Translations under genes and position numbers: made by a program
The notes under the pieces: model-generated
The model's input: only the letters and a program-made list of their open reading frames with translations
Databases searched by the model: none
What the model was told of the DNA's origin: nothing
Shown: positions 47,291 through 57,412 of the stretch, piece by piece
Numbering within the stretch: the stretch's first letter is position 1
Layout of the letters: every line of letters starts with the position of its first letter
Source of the DNA: Rhodobacteraceae bacterium D3-12
GTDB taxonomy: Bacteria > Pseudomonadota > Alphaproteobacteria > Rhodobacterales > Rhodobacteraceae
Direction: 5' to 3'
Length of the DNA stretch: 64,000 nt
Assembly (NCBI GenBank): GCA_025916135.1
Contig: CP104793.1
Coordinates: forward strand, 2,666,001-2,730,000

Positions 47291-50200
47291 ATGCCAGAGT
47301 TCGAGAAAATCCTGATTGCCAACCGTGGCGAAATCGCCATCCGCGTGATGCGCGCTGCCAATGAAATGGGCAAACGCACGGTTGCCGTCTTTGCCGAGGA
47401 GGACAAGCTCTCCCTACACCGGTTCAAAGCGGATGAGGCCTATCGGATCGGCGCAGGCATGGGGCCGGTCGCGGCGTATCTCAGCATTGAAGAGATCATC
47501 CGCGTCGCCCGTGAATGCGGCGCCGATGCCATCCACCCCGGCTATGGCCTCCTGTCGGAAAACCCCGATTTTGTTGATGCATGCGACGCCGCTGGCATCA
47601 CCTTTATCGGCCCCAAGGCCGAAACCATGCGCGCCCTTGGGGACAAGGCCAGCGCCCGGCGTGTCGCCATCGAAGCCGGCGTTCCCGTGATCCCCGCCAC
47701 CGAAGTTCTGGGCGATGACATGGCCGCGATCAAAGCCGAAGCGGGCGAAGTCGGCTATCCGCTCATGCTCAAGGCAAGCTGGGGCGGCGGCGGTCGCGGC
47801 ATGCGCCCGATCCTGTCCGAGGACGAGGTCGAGGAAAAGGTTCTCGAAGGCCGCCGCGAGGCCGAAGCTGCTTTTGGCAACGGCGAAGGCTACCTTGAGA
47901 AAATGATCATCCGCGCCCGCCATGTCGAGGTCCAGATCCTCGGCGACAAACACGGCGGCATGTATCACCTGTTTGAGCGCGACTGCTCGGTCCAACGCCG
48001 CAACCAAAAGGTGGTCGAGCGCGCCCCTGCGCCCTATCTCACCGACGCGCAGCGGTCCGAGATTTGCGATCTGGGCTACAAGATTTGCAAACACGTCAAT
48101 TATGAATGCGCCGGCACCGTTGAATTCCTTATGGATATGGATACGAGCCAGTTCTACTTCATCGAAGTGAACCCCCGTGTTCAGGTCGAACACACCGTGA
48201 CCGAAGAGGTCACTGGCATCGACATCGTGCGCTCGCAAATCCTTATCGCAGAAGGGAAAACCATCGCCGAGGCAACCGGCAAAACTTCGCAGGATCAGAT
48301 CACGCTCAACGGCCACGCCCTGCAATGCCGGGTCACAACCGAAGATCCGCAAAACAACTTCATCCCCGATTATGGCCGCATCACCGCCTATCGCTCGGCC
48401 ACGGGCATGGGCATCCGGCTCGACGGTGGCACCGCCTATGCTGGCGGCGTTATCACGCGCTACTATGACAGCCTGCTGACCAAGATCACGGCCAAGGCGC
48501 CGACCCCGGAGATGGCCATCGCCCGGATGGACCGCGCCCTGCGCGAATTCCGCATCCGCGGCGTGTCGACCAACATCGCCTTTGTCGAGAACCTGTTGAA
48601 ACACCCCACCTTCCTCGACAACAGCTACACGACCAAATTCATCGACGACACGCCCGATCTGTTTCAGTTCTCCAAGCGCCTCGACCGCGGCACCAAGGTT
48701 CTGACCTATATCGCGGACATCAGCGTTAACGGTCACCCCGAAACCCAAGGCCGCGCCGAGCCGCCTGCCGATCTCAAGCCGCCGCGCCCGCCGCAGGTGA
48801 CCAAGGGCCACGCGCCCTATGGCACCAAGACCCTGCTCGAAGAGAAGGGCGCGCAAGCCGTCGCCGACTGGATGAAAGCGCAAAAGCAGCTTCTTATCAC
48901 CGACACCACCATGCGCGACGGGCACCAATCGCTGCTTGCCACGCGGATGCGCTCGATTGACATGATCAAGGTCGCCCCCGCCTATGCTGCCAACCTGTCA
49001 CAACTTTTCTCGGTCGAATGCTGGGGCGGGGCCACCTTTGATGTGGCCTATCGCTTCTTGCAGGAATGCCCGTGGCAACGCCTGCGCGACCTGCGCGCCG
49101 CCATGCCCAACGTGCTGACCCAAATGCTGCTGCGCGCCTCAAACGGCGTCGGTTACACCAATTACCCCGACAACGTGGTGCAGGAATTCGTCCGTCAGGC
49201 CGCCGAGACCGGCATCGACGTGTTCCGCGTGTTCGACAGCCTGAATTGGGTTGAAAACATGCGCGTCGCGATGGATGCCGTGGTCGAAAGCGGCAAGATC
49301 TGCGAAGGCACGATCTGTTATACCGGCGATGTCCTGAACCCGGATCGCGCGAAATACGATCTGAAATACTATGTCGGCATGGCCAAAGAGCTTGAAGCCG
49401 CCGGCGCGCATGTGCTGGGGCTCAAGGATATGGCGGGTCTGATGAAACCCTCCGCCGCCCGTGTGTTGATCAAGGCACTCAAGGAAGAGGTCGCCCTGCC
49501 CATCCACTTCCACACCCATGACACCTCCGGCATCGCCGGGGCCACGATCCTTGCTGCGGCCGACGCCGGTGTTGATGCTGTCGATGCCGCGATGGACGCC
49601 TTCTCCGGCGGCACCAGTCAGGCCTGCCTCGGCTCCATCGTCGAAGCCCTCGCCCATACCGATCGCGAAACCGGTCTCGACATCGCTGCCATCCGCGAGG
49701 TGTCCAACTATTGGGAGCAGGTGCGCGCCCAATATGTCGCGTTCGAATCCGGCCTTCAGGCCCCCGCGTCCGAGGTTTACCTGCATGAAATGCCCGGCGG
49801 ACAGTTCACCAACCTCAAAGCCCAGGCCCGAAGCCTCGGCCTCGAAGAACGCTGGCACGAAGTGGCACAGACTTATGCCGACGTGAACCAGATGTTCGGT
49901 GACATTGTCAAAGTCACACCGTCTTCCAAAGTGGTTGGCGATATGGCCCTGATGATGGTCAGCCAGAACCTCACCCGCGCCGAGGTTGAAAACCCCGAAA
50001 CCGATGTCGCCTTCCCCGACAGCGTGATCGACATGATGCGCGGCAACCTTGGCCAACCTCCCGGCGGTTTCCCCGACACGATCGTCAACAAGGCGCTCAA
50101 AGGCGAAGCTCCCAATACCGAGCGTCCCGGCAAACACCTCCCCGCTGTCGATATCGAAGCCACCCGCGCCGAACTTTCGAGCGAACTCAACGGTTTCGCT

Positions 50201-50755
50201 GTCGATAACGAAGACCTCAACGGCTACCTTATGTATCCCAAGGTGTTCCTTGATTACATGGGCCGTCACCGCCTCTATGGCCCGGTGCGCAGCCTGCCCA
50301 CGCGCACCTTCTTTTACGGCATGGAACCCGGCGAGGAGATCGCGGCCGAGATTGACCCCGGCAAGACCCTCGAAATCCGCTGTCAGGCGATTGGCGAAAC
50401 CGGCGAAGACGGTGAGGTCAAAGTGTTCTTTGAGCTCAACGGTCAGCCCCGCGTGATCCGCGTGCCCAACCGCCTTGTGAAATCGCAAACTGCCCAGCGC
50501 CCCAAAGCCGAAGACGGCAACCTTTGCCACATCGGCGCGCCGATGCCCGGCGTGGTGGCCTCGGTCGGTGTCAGCGTCGGCCAGAGCGTGCATGAAGGCG
50601 ATCTTTTGCTCACCATCGAAGCGATGAAGATGGAAACCGGCATCCACGCTGAACGCGACGCGGTGGTCAAAGCGGTCCACGCCCAGCCCGGCGGTCAGAT
50701 CGACGCCAAAGACCTGCTGGTCGAGTTTGAAGAGCCCGAAGACAGCAAAGATTGA
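47291..50755 (+). CDS. pyc: Pyruvate carboxylase
   Basis: A 1154-aa biotin enzyme converting pyruvate and bicarbonate to oxaloacetate (anaplerosis). It holds all domains in one chain: biotin carboxylase (ILIANRGEIAIRVMRA, ASWGGGGRGMRP, EVNPRVQVEHTVTEE), carboxyltransferase (TTMRDGHQSLLATRMRS, HFHTHDTSGIAGATI with metal-binding His), and a biotin carrier at the C-terminus with the biotinylated Lys in IEAMKMETGI. The size is normal. A terminator follows 17 bp after the stop. Confidence 0.97.
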   Translation: MPEFEKILIANRGEIAIRVMRAANEMGKRTVAVFAEEDKLSLHRFKADEAYRIGAGMGPVAAYLSIEEIIRVARECGADAIHPGYGLLSENPDFVDACDAAGITFIGPKAETMRALGDKASARRVAIEAGVPVIPATEVLGDDMAAIKAEAGEVGYPLMLKASWGGGGRGMRPILSEDEVEEKVLEGRREAEAAFGNGEGYLEKMIIRARHVEVQILGDKHGGMYHLFERDCSVQRRNQKVVERAPAPYLTDAQRSEICDLGYKICKHVNYECAGTVEFLMDMDTSQFYFIEVNPRVQVEHTVTEEVTGIDIVRSQILIAEGKTIAEATGKTSQDQITLNGHALQCRVTTEDPQNNFIPDYGRITAYRSATGMGIRLDGGTAYAGGVITRYYDSLLTKITAKAPTPEMAIARMDRALREFRIRGVSTNIAFVENLLKHPTFLDNSYTTKFIDDTPDLFQFSKRLDRGTKVLTYIADISVNGHPETQGRAEPPADLKPPRPPQVTKGHAPYGTKTLLEEKGAQAVADWMKAQKQLLITDTTMRDGHQSLLATRMRSIDMIKVAPAYAANLSQLFSVECWGGATFDVAYRFLQECPWQRLRDLRAAMPNVLTQMLLRASNGVGYTNYPDNVVQEFVRQAAETGIDVFRVFDSLNWVENMRVAMDAVVESGKICEGTICYTGDVLNPDRAKYDLKYYVGMAKELEAAGAHVLGLKDMAGLMKPSAARVLIKALKEEVALPIHFHTHDTSGIAGATILAAADAGVDAVDAAMDAFSGGTSQACLGSIVEALAHTDRETGLDIAAIREVSNYWEQVRAQYVAFESGLQAPASEVYLHEMPGGQFTNLKAQARSLGLEERWHEVAQTYADVNQMFGDIVKVTPSSKVVGDMALMMVSQNLTRAEVENPETDVAFPDSVIDMMRGNLGQPPGGFPDTIVNKALKGEAPNTERPGKHLPAVDIEATRAELSSELNGFAVDNEDLNGYLMYPKVFLDYMGRHRLYGPVRSLPTRTFFYGMEPGEEIAAEIDPGKTLEIRCQAIGETGEDGEVKVFFELNGQPRVIRVPNRLVKSQTAQRPKAEDGNLCHIGAPMPGVVASVGVSVGQSVHEGDLLLTIEAMKMETGIHAERDAVVKAVHAQPGGQIDAKDLLVEFEEPEDSKD

Positions 50756-50771
50756 GCCGTCAAACCGCATT

Positions 50772-50816
50772 AAATCGCCCCTTTGGGAAAAACTTTCCGA
50801 AAGGGGCGATTTTTCT
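50772..50816 (+). terminator. Intrinsic terminator of pyc
   Basis: AAATCGCCCCTTTGGGA pairs with TCCGAAAGGGGCGATTT around a short loop, followed by TTCTC. A strong stem with a T-rich tail, 16 bp after the pyc stop. Confidence 0.9.
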
Positions 50817-50862
50817 CTTGCGGCTCCGGGCCAGATTTCATATCTCCGCCTCACCCAAGGAT

Positions 50863-50937
50863 GCGGGCGTAGCTCAGGGGTAGAGCATAACCTTGCCAAG
50901 GTTAGGGTCGGGCGTTCGAATCGCCTCGCCCGCTCCA
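50863..50937 (+). tRNA. tRNA-Gly (anticodon GCC)
   Basis: Cloverleaf is complete: acceptor GCGGGCG/CGCCCGC, D-arm with GCTCAGGGGTAGAGC, anticodon loop TTGCCAA (GCC), T-loop TTCGAAT and encoded CCA. It follows the pyc terminator. Confidence 0.97.
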
Positions 50938-51115
50938 ATGGGACTTACCGGAAATTGAAATATCTTACCCCTCCGGGGGCCCGCGACACGCGCGCGGCCT
51001 GTCCGGCTTGGTGGCGCAAACCGTCTGTGCGACAGCTCGGGCTTGGCTTTTCCCCGTATTGGTTATTTCTGTATTGGTTACCTCTGACGTGCTGGCCAAA
51101 CGGCCAAGCGCGCGC

Positions 51116-51355
51116 CTAAAACGCGTTGAACGTCAGAGTGGTCAGCGAGCGTTCGATGCCCGGAATATCAAGCAACCTGTCACTGATAAACTTGCCCACA
51201 TCCTCATCTCCGGGGATATAAAGCTTCATGATCAGGTCATATTCGCCGCTGGTCGAAAACAGCTCGGAATGCAGCTCTCGCAGCACGATCTGCTCGGCCA
51301 CCTTATAGGTCGTTCCCGGTTTGCAGCGCAGTTGAATGAAAACACAGGTGGTCAT
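51116..51355 (-). CDS. Stand-alone Lrp/AsnC ligand-binding (RAM) domain protein
   Basis: A 79-aa protein equal to the effector-binding domain of Lrp/AsnC regulators without the DNA-binding part: VFIQLRCKPGTTYKVAEQIV, SGEYDLIMKLYI and IPGIERSLTTLTF. Such small proteins form decamers in other species and may bind amino acids or modulate full-length Lrp proteins. The start is ATG 51355. It is a single gene between tRNA-Gly and a large lipoprotein gene. Confidence 0.9.
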   Translation of the reverse strand: MTTCVFIQLRCKPGTTYKVAEQIVLRELHSELFSTSGEYDLIMKLYIPGDEDVGKFISDRLLDIPGIERSLTTLTFNAF

Positions 51356-51408
51356 GGCCCGCCTCTTGGTTACCTTGCGGCCAAGCTGTCACGAAGCCTC
51401 ACCATGTT

Positions 51409-51500
51409 CAAGCCAGAGTTCAAGCCAGACCTGCGCAGGCTGGACGTGATCAAACCAAATATGTTCAGGCCAAACAAGCTCAAGCCAGATACGCTCAGTC
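51409..51500. repeat. Degenerate 12-15-bp repeats
   Basis: GTTCAAGCCAGA twice in tandem, then diverged copies GTTCAGGCCAAACA and GCTCAAGCCAGATA. Lies downstream of the lipoprotein hydrolase gene. No function apparent. Confidence 0.4.
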
Positions 51501-51520
51501 CGCCCCCCGCCAATCCGGCG

Positions 51521-53455
51521 TCACTCATCGCGCGACGCGACACTTGCGACCTCGGTGGTGATCTTGCGCGCCTTTGACAGCCCGGTCACATCATCCAAAA
51601 CCATCTGGTTCAACGCGCACCATGTCGCATAGTTCGCCCAGCCCGCGTGCCCCTTGATCGCCGTATCAAGCGCGCGCGCGTTCCAGAACGGGCTGGTCCC
51701 CGGTGACACGCTCAACGCGCCGTTGTTGCCTTGCAGGTTCATCCCCTGCCGCCATTGGATCCGTGCCTTGTTCAGCGGTCCGCCGATGTTGGGCTCACTC
51801 ACTTTGCGCGACCCGTCGCCAAGGTAACTTGTGTCCCAATTCGCCACCGTCCCCCCTTGGGTCCATGTCTCGCGCGTTTCGCGCAACCACCCATCCGCAG
51901 GCTGACACCACGACGCCTCCGGGTTGGCTGCATTGCGATAGCGTGACAAATACCGCGCCCGTTTGCCCACCGCCCCTTCCAGCACAGCCACCTCATGCGA
52001 CGTGCCCTCTGCCGGGCCGCGCAATTCCAGCTGCGAGGCATAATCCGGGGTGTAATGCCCAATCGCCACGATCCGCTCACGCGTCTGCTTCCCTTCGACC
52101 TTTTTGGCGAATGGGAAAATCTGACCCGTCGCCGTATCGTGTTTCACTTCGCGGTCCTTGGCCTTCAACGTCCCCCAATTCGCCGCCGATGTGAGCGAGA
52201 CATAAATCGGGCGCTGATCCAGCGGGTACAACCGATACCACTCGGCCAGCGCCTGCCGTTCGCTCGGCGAACAGGCTTGCGCCGCATCCCCCTCGCGCGC
52301 CCAACAGGTCAGCCGGTTGTTGCCGCTCAACTCCGCCTTCGCCCGTTCTGCCCGCTGAATACCCGCCCATGCTGTTGCTTCTGCTGCCGGGTTCAACAGC
52401 ACGACCAGATCCCCCACAAGCGGCGTCATCTTGCGTCCGGGCACATGCGCGTTGATCTTGGCAACCGCCGGCCCGCGCAGCGCCTCAGACAGCATATTGC
52501 CGCCCATGGAATGCCCGAAAATTAGGAACTTATCCGCCCTCGCATCCCCTTGCCTCAAGCGCAATTCGCCCTGCAGCTCCCCTAGAACCATCTGCAATGG
52601 CGATTTGAAATTCTTCGACACCGCACCGGCGCAATTGCGCCGCCCGCCACCCAACCGGCATGACACATCCCAACGGTTCCAAAAGGTCAGCCCCGGCGCG
52701 ATACTTTCCAACCCGGTTGGCGCGCCCGCGTCCGGATTTATATCCGACGGCCCCTCTTTCACCCGCTGCCCGTTCCAGCCGATGAACACCCCCGTCACTG
52801 CCGCGTTGCAATAGGTGCCATCCGCCACACAGCGCGTGTTTAACGCCGCCCGCGAATAGGCCAGCATCCGGCGAAACTTGCGAATATCTCCGTCACGCAG
52901 CTCGGCGTTGTGGCGCCAACCATGAACATAGGCGACCACGTAATTCTGCACCCCCGCCTTGTCCAAGCGGTCCAAATACCCCTTTACCGCCTTTAACTGC
53001 CACGGCAGATCAAGACTGCCATCATCCGCCAGCTCAACAAACGCGAGGTCATATTCGTCGCTGCGCTGCAATGGCCGCGCATTCACATCCGCCAGAGCGG
53101 CCCAGTTCTCATCCGGCAAGGGCAAATCCCCCACCGTCACCACGACCGGCTCGCCCGGCGCTGCCCCGGCCCCAGCCGCGGCCTGTGCTTCAGCCCGCGC
53201 CGTCGCAATCGCCTGCGCCAGTTCCGCACGCGCCTTGCGCGCCTCTACCGCGCCCGGCAGCAGGTGCTTTTGCAACGCACAGCGGCGTTTTTCGGGGTTG
53301 CCGATCTCTTGATTGCCCGCCTGCAAATTATGCGGCTCAGCGCACAGAGGCTCGCTCAAAAGCGTCACCCGAAATGGCCCCTTGGCCGTGGCGCATGCGG
53401 TCAATCCGGCAACCAAACACACAGCCGCCCCGAAACGGAGAAGGGAAAATGGCAT
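51521..53455 (-). CDS. Large lipoprotein with alpha/beta-hydrolase (lipase-like) core
   Basis: A 644-aa lipoprotein: LLRFGAAVCLVAGLTAC with lipobox GLTAC. After an Ala-rich helical stretch (about residues 75-105) comes a hydrolase-like domain: YVVAYVHGWRHNAEL (oxyanion His-Gly), FIGWNG, and FLIFGHSMGGNMLSEAL with the nucleophile motif GHSMGG. A His near IGHYTPDYAS or the Asp in the C-terminal part could complete the triad. Resembles DUF900-type or lipase-like secreted proteins; substrate unknown. It is larger than typical family members because of C-terminal extensions. Confidence 0.75.
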   Translation of the reverse strand: MPFSLLRFGAAVCLVAGLTACATAKGPFRVTLLSEPLCAEPHNLQAGNQEIGNPEKRRCALQKHLLPGAVEARKARAELAQAIATARAEAQAAAGAGAAPGEPVVVTVGDLPLPDENWAALADVNARPLQRSDEYDLAFVELADDGSLDLPWQLKAVKGYLDRLDKAGVQNYVVAYVHGWRHNAELRDGDIRKFRRMLAYSRAALNTRCVADGTYCNAAVTGVFIGWNGQRVKEGPSDINPDAGAPTGLESIAPGLTFWNRWDVSCRLGGGRRNCAGAVSKNFKSPLQMVLGELQGELRLRQGDARADKFLIFGHSMGGNMLSEALRGPAVAKINAHVPGRKMTPLVGDLVVLLNPAAEATAWAGIQRAERAKAELSGNNRLTCWAREGDAAQACSPSERQALAEWYRLYPLDQRPIYVSLTSAANWGTLKAKDREVKHDTATGQIFPFAKKVEGKQTRERIVAIGHYTPDYASQLELRGPAEGTSHEVAVLEGAVGKRARYLSRYRNAANPEASWCQPADGWLRETRETWTQGGTVANWDTSYLGDGSRKVSEPNIGGPLNKARIQWRQGMNLQGNNGALSVSPGTSPFWNARALDTAIKGHAGWANYATWCALNQMVLDDVTGLSKARKITTEVASVASRDE

Positions 53456-53625
53456 CTCAAATCACCCTTTTCTTGCGTAATGGCAAAACCCTACACCCGA
53501 ATCGAAGCGATGCAAAATGTCACGCCACCACAGAAAATCATGGCACAGGCTGCGGCACCGCTTTTAACCTGCGGGCGTGCACCCTATAACGCCCGGCATC
53601 ACACACCACCGCACGGAACACCCAA

Positions 53626-54213
53626 ATGCGCAGCGCCACGATCACCCGCAAAACTGCGGAAACAGACATTAGCGTCGACATCACCCTCGACGGCACAGGG
53701 GCCTATGACAATGAAACCGGCGTCGGCTTCTTTGATCACATGCTCGATCAACTGGCGCGCCACTCGCTGATCGACATGAAAATCCGCTGTTCCGGCGATC
53801 TGCACATTGATGACCACCACACCGTCGAAGACGTCGGCATCGCTCTTGGTCAGGCGCTCTCACAGGCGCTTGGCGACAAGAAAGGTATCCGCCGCTATGG
53901 CAGCTGCCTCTTGCCGATGGATGACGCGCTGGTGCGTGCGGCGCTTGATCTGTCCGCCCGTCCCTATCTGGTGTGGACGCTCGATTTGCCGACCGCCAAA
54001 ATTGGCACATTCGACACCGAATTGGTGCGTGAGTTCTTTCAGGCGTTCAGCACCCATGGCGGCATCACCCTGCATGTCGATCAACTGCATGGGCTGAATT
54101 CGCACCACATCGCCGAAGCCGCGTTCAAGGCCGTCGCCCGCGCCCTGCGTGATGCGGTCGAAACCGACCCGCGCAAAGCCGATGCAATCCCTTCGACCAA
54201 GGGCGCGCTCTGA
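53626..54213 (+). CDS. hisB: Imidazoleglycerol-phosphate dehydratase
   Basis: A 195-aa enzyme of histidine biosynthesis (stand-alone dehydratase, without the phosphatase domain of the enteric HisB). The two Mn-binding motifs appear: [17 protein letters not shown] with DHM, and [17 protein letters not shown], and again [18 protein letters not shown]. First gene of the his cluster in this window; hisH follows 75 bp later. Confidence 0.97.
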   Translation: MRSATITRKTAETDISVDITLDGTGAYDNETGVGFFDHMLDQLARHSLIDMKIRCSGDLHIDDHHTVEDVGIALGQALSQALGDKKGIRRYGSCLLPMDDALVRAALDLSARPYLVWTLDLPTAKIGTFDTELVREFFQAFSTHGGITLHVDQLHGLNSHHIAEAAFKAVARALRDAVETDPRKADAIPSTKGAL

Positions 54214-54288
54214 TCGGCTCCCGCTCCGGGCTTACCCCGGAGCCTCTCCCCCTGCCCTTCCCTCACGGCGACGAAAGAGACCAGACCC

Positions 54289-54927
54289 ATGATTACCGCA
54301 ATCGTTGACTACGAATCCGGCAATCTGCATTCGGCGGAAAAAGCGTTTCAACGTATGGCCGCCGAAACCGATGCCGGCCAGGTGCGCGTCACATCCGACC
54401 CCGACGTGATCCGCTCGGCCGACCGCATCGTTTTGCCCGGCGATGGCGCCTTCCCGGCCTGCCGTGCCGCCCTGTTCGATCATCGCGGCGTATTCGAGGC
54501 GATCGAAGAAGCGGTCATCACAGGCGGCAAACCCTTTCTCGGCATTTGCATCGGCATGCAAATGATGGCCACGCGCGGCTTGGAATACAGCGAAACGCCC
54601 GGCTTTGGCTGGATCGCAGGCGATGTCGACAAAATCACGCCCGCTGACGGCGCGCTCAAGGTGCCGCATATGGGGTGGAACGATCTGGTGATCGAGCATC
54701 CTCACCCGGTGTTTGATGGGGTCGAAACCGGCCAACACGCCTATTTCGTGCATTCCTATCACTTCAAAGTGGCCGACCCGGCACATCGCCTCGCCTATGT
54801 CGATTACGCCGGTGAAATCACCGCCATCGTCGGGCGCGACAACCTGTTGGGAATGCAATTCCACCCCGAGAAAAGTCAGCAAACCGGCTTGCAGCTGATT
54901 GCCAATTTCCTGCGCTGGACGCCTTAA
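54289..54927 (+). CDS. hisH: Imidazole glycerol phosphate synthase, glutamine amidotransferase subunit
   Basis: A 212-aa class I amidotransferase. It supplies ammonia to HisF. Nucleophile Cys in LGICIGMQMMATRG, and the His-Glu pair in LLGMQFHPEKSQQTG are present. The N-terminal IVDYESGNLHSAEKAF is characteristic of HisH. It is separated from hisA by two inverted DUF2147 genes. Confidence 0.97.
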   Translation: MITAIVDYESGNLHSAEKAFQRMAAETDAGQVRVTSDPDVIRSADRIVLPGDGAFPACRAALFDHRGVFEAIEEAVITGGKPFLGICIGMQMMATRGLEYSETPGFGWIAGDVDKITPADGALKVPHMGWNDLVIEHPHPVFDGVETGQHAYFVHSYHFKVADPAHRLAYVDYAGEITAIVGRDNLLGMQFHPEKSQQTGLQLIANFLRWTP

Positions 54928-54938
54928 CCACGGCCTGA

Positions 54939-55346
54939 CTACTTCAGCCGCGTCCAGACCTGCGACTGGCACAGCTTTTTGACACAGCCTTTGACCGTCA
55001 TCTTGTTGCCCGCAACGTGGAACACACCATCCACTGTCGCCTTAAGCTGGCTCACCAACATACGCCCGCTATAGTCGCCGCCACCTGTCGGCTTCACATC
55101 CCAGATCACGCGCTTGCCGACGTTCTGGGTGATAACGTCTTTACCGGACTTGTCGAATGCCTTGATCACCGTGCCGCACAGGCTCGCACCACAGGGCGCC
55201 AGCTTCACGTGACCCACCTGCCCCTTCTTGTCCGGCCCGGTCAGCCACAGCCCTTCGGCCTTGTCCGCCATCACGGGCGATGCCAGCACGGTCAGGAAAA
55301 GCCCCGACACCGTAACCGCACGCAATCTGGTGATAAAATCCGCCAT
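54939..55346 (-). CDS. DUF2147 secreted protein (copy 1)
   Basis: A 135-aa protein with a signal peptide (LRAVTVSGLFLTVLASPVMA) and the DUF2147 core: GLWLTGPDKKGQVGHVKLAPCG, SLCGTVIKAFDKSGKD, DVKPTGGGDYSGRM, ending KLCQSQVWTRLK. Function of the family is unknown; members are periplasmic beta-rich proteins with cysteines. It and a second DUF2147 gene sit in reverse orientation between hisH and hisA. Convergent with hisH (11-bp gap). Confidence 0.85.
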   Translation of the reverse strand: MADFITRLRAVTVSGLFLTVLASPVMADKAEGLWLTGPDKKGQVGHVKLAPCGASLCGTVIKAFDKSGKDVITQNVGKRVIWDVKPTGGGDYSGRMLVSQLKATVDGVFHVAGNKMTVKGCVKKLCQSQVWTRLK

Positions 55347-55477
55347 CGCATCCTCGACAAAAATGGCCCGCCCGAACCATTCGTTCGGACGGGCAGATTT
55401 TATCGTGATTTCGGTCGTTCAGCTATTGCCGGTTTTGCATGGCTCGCAAACCGGCATGTCCCTGCCGAATAGCGCGC

Positions 55478-55864
55478 TTACTTGAGCCGCGTCCATGTCT
55501 GGCTCGAACACAGCAAGCCCCCCGCGACACAGCCCTTAAGCTTGAGCTTGTTGCCACTGACCTGCATCTTGCCGGTGTAAATCTTGTCGTTGGACGGGCG
55601 CCACACCTTGCCCGCGTAATAGCCACCGCCCTCGGGCTTCATGCTCCGGACCAACTGCTTGCCCTTGTTGGGCGAGTTGTATTCGCCACTGTTATTGAAT
55701 GTCTTCGCGATAATGCCACAGACGTTGGACCCGCATTTGCTCATCTTGATATGCGCGTAAGAGCCGTCATCGACCTCGGTCTTCCACATGCCGACCGCCG
55801 GGTCCGCCATCGCCGCGCCCGCGCTCATCATTCCAACGGCTGCCAGTATCATGATCTTTTTCAT
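55478..55864 (-). CDS. DUF2147 secreted protein (copy 2)
   Basis: A 128-aa paralogue of the gene 130 bp further on: signal peptide [16 protein letters not shown], core [31 protein letters not shown], and the same C-terminal end (SSQTWTRLK). The start at 55864 gives the signal peptide; the much longer frame from 56398 is antisense to hisA. Divergent from hisA with a 138-bp gap. Together with copy 1 it indicates a local duplication inside the his cluster. Confidence 0.85.
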   Translation of the reverse strand: MKKIMILAAVGMMSAGAAMADPAVGMWKTEVDDGSYAHIKMSKCGSNVCGIIAKTFNNSGEYNSPNKGKQLVRSMKPEGGGYYAGKVWRPSNDKIYTGKMQVSGNKLKLKGCVAGGLLCSSQTWTRLK

Positions 55865-56002
55865 CGTGAACTCTCCTCCCTGAGAATAGCTTCCACTCTG
55901 CCCCCTCTCTCGGCTTCCGATCAAGCCTGTCTTAGGGTCAAGTTGCATTTCCCGCGCCCCCGTGCCAAATGGCACCAGCCGTGTTTTGAAGGGAAAACAA
56001 GC

Positions 56003-56722
56003 ATGATCCTCTACCCCGCGATTGACCTCAAAGACGGCCGCGCCGTGCGCCTTGTGCATGGCGAAATGGAGCGCGAGACTGTGTTCAACGAAAACCCCGC
56101 CGCACAGGCGCTGGAGTTTGTGAAGGCCGGCTGTGAATGGCTGCACCTTGTCGATCTCAACGGCGCTTTCGCAGGTGAGCCGGTGAATGCCGCGCCCGTC
56201 GAAGCCATCCTCGCCCAAACCAATGTGCCGGCCCAGCTGGGCGGCGGCATCCGCGATATGGCCACCATCGAACGCTGGATCACCCGCGGCCTCGCCCGCG
56301 TGATCCTTGGGACTGTCGCTGTCGAAAACCCCACCCTCGTGCGCGACGCCGCGCGTGAATTCCCCGGCAAGGTTGCCGTCGGCATCGACGCCCGCCACGG
56401 CAAAGTCGCCACCAAAGGCTGGGCCGAGGAAACAGACGTAGACGCCACCGACCTCGCCAAAAGCTTCGAAGACGCGGGCGTCGCGGCCATCATCTATACC
56501 GACATCCTGCGCGACGGCGCGATGAAAGGCCCCAATATCGAGGCAACAGCCGCGCTCGCCAACGCTGTCTCGATCCCGGTGATCGCCTCTGGCGGCGTAT
56601 CATCTCTTGACGACCTCAAGGCGCTTAAATCCTGCGGCGCAACGCTCAACGGCGCCATCTCGGGCCGTGCGCTCTATGACGGCGCGATCAATCTGCAAGA
56701 GGCGCTGGCGATACTGGCTTAA
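56003..56722 (+). CDS. hisA: Phosphoribosylformimino-5-aminoimidazole carboxamide ribotide isomerase
   Basis: A 239-aa TIM-barrel isomerase, fourth step of histidine synthesis. [18 protein letters not shown] has the catalytic Asp of the first half, [14 protein letters not shown] the second; LGGGIRDM and VIASGGVSS bind the phosphates. The start is ATG 56003 ([11 protein letters not shown]) behind AAGGGAAAAC. Its stop overlaps by 4 bp the stop region of the convergent DUF302 gene. Confidence 0.97.
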   Translation: MILYPAIDLKDGRAVRLVHGEMERETVFNENPAAQALEFVKAGCEWLHLVDLNGAFAGEPVNAAPVEAILAQTNVPAQLGGGIRDMATIERWITRGLARVILGTVAVENPTLVRDAAREFPGKVAVGIDARHGKVATKGWAEETDVDATDLAKSFEDAGVAAIIYTDILRDGAMKGPNIEATAALANAVSIPVIASGGVSSLDDLKALKSCGATLNGAISGRALYDGAINLQEALAILA

Positions 56723-57188
56723 CCGCCCGCCGCCTTCGCCGTCAGCTTGCCCAAGGCGCCGCGCATCTTGGCAATATAGCCCGCATCGTCGTCAATCCCG
56801 TCGAGATCATCCAACGTCTCGTCGGGGCCTCATACGCAAGCCAGACTTTGCCATCCGCATCGGCGTAAACCAACACCTTCAGCGGCAGGTAAAGCCCCGC
56901 CAACGGGTTATCCTGCATCGCAGGCGTGCCCAGCTTGGGGTTGCCAAAGATCAGCAACTCGGACGCCGCAATCTCCATTCCCACGCTCTTTGCGCCGCCC
57001 GCATGATCGACGCGGGCAAACACTGTCGCCCCCGCGCCGGTGACAGCCTCCTGCAGACGATCCATCGTCTCCGCCACGCTTGTGCCTTGCGACTGCACGC
57101 GCATGATGTCATCCGCCGCCACCGCTTGAGGCAGCACAGCCGCTCCCATCGTCATCGCCGCCGCCAAAGCCAAAACCGTCTTTTTCAT
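56719..57188 (-). CDS. DUF302 secreted protein, frameshifted
   Basis: A protein of about 156 aa after frame repair. Signal peptide [19 protein letters not shown], then the DUF302 fold: [44 protein letters not shown] and [22 protein letters not shown]. There the frame is lost, while the next frame continues [20 protein letters not shown] to a stop at 56719. One missing C (plus-strand G run 56824-56827) explains it. Family function is unknown; some members bind ligands or metals. Reverse orientation between hisA and hisF. Confidence 0.8.
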
Positions 57189-57412
57189 CGCCAATCTCCT
57201 GAGTTGCTTGTCACCTGACAGCATCGCGCATCAACCGCGCCAACCCCACAAACAATCTCGTGATCATGCGTCGCAGCCGCCATCATGTAAAAACCGCCCC
57301 CGCCCAACAGCAGCCGCCAAACACCATCAGCATCAACAGACCAAAGCCGCCCGTTGCCCTGCCGCCCGTTTCTTGCCATAGAGACGCGAGCTTGCACAAT
57401 CAGGGCCGCACC

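Noticed and set aside
49139-50938. 599-codon minus-strand open frame opposite pyc
   Set aside because: Antisense shadow of the carboxyltransferase and biotin-carrier regions; no ribosome site or protein family resemblance.
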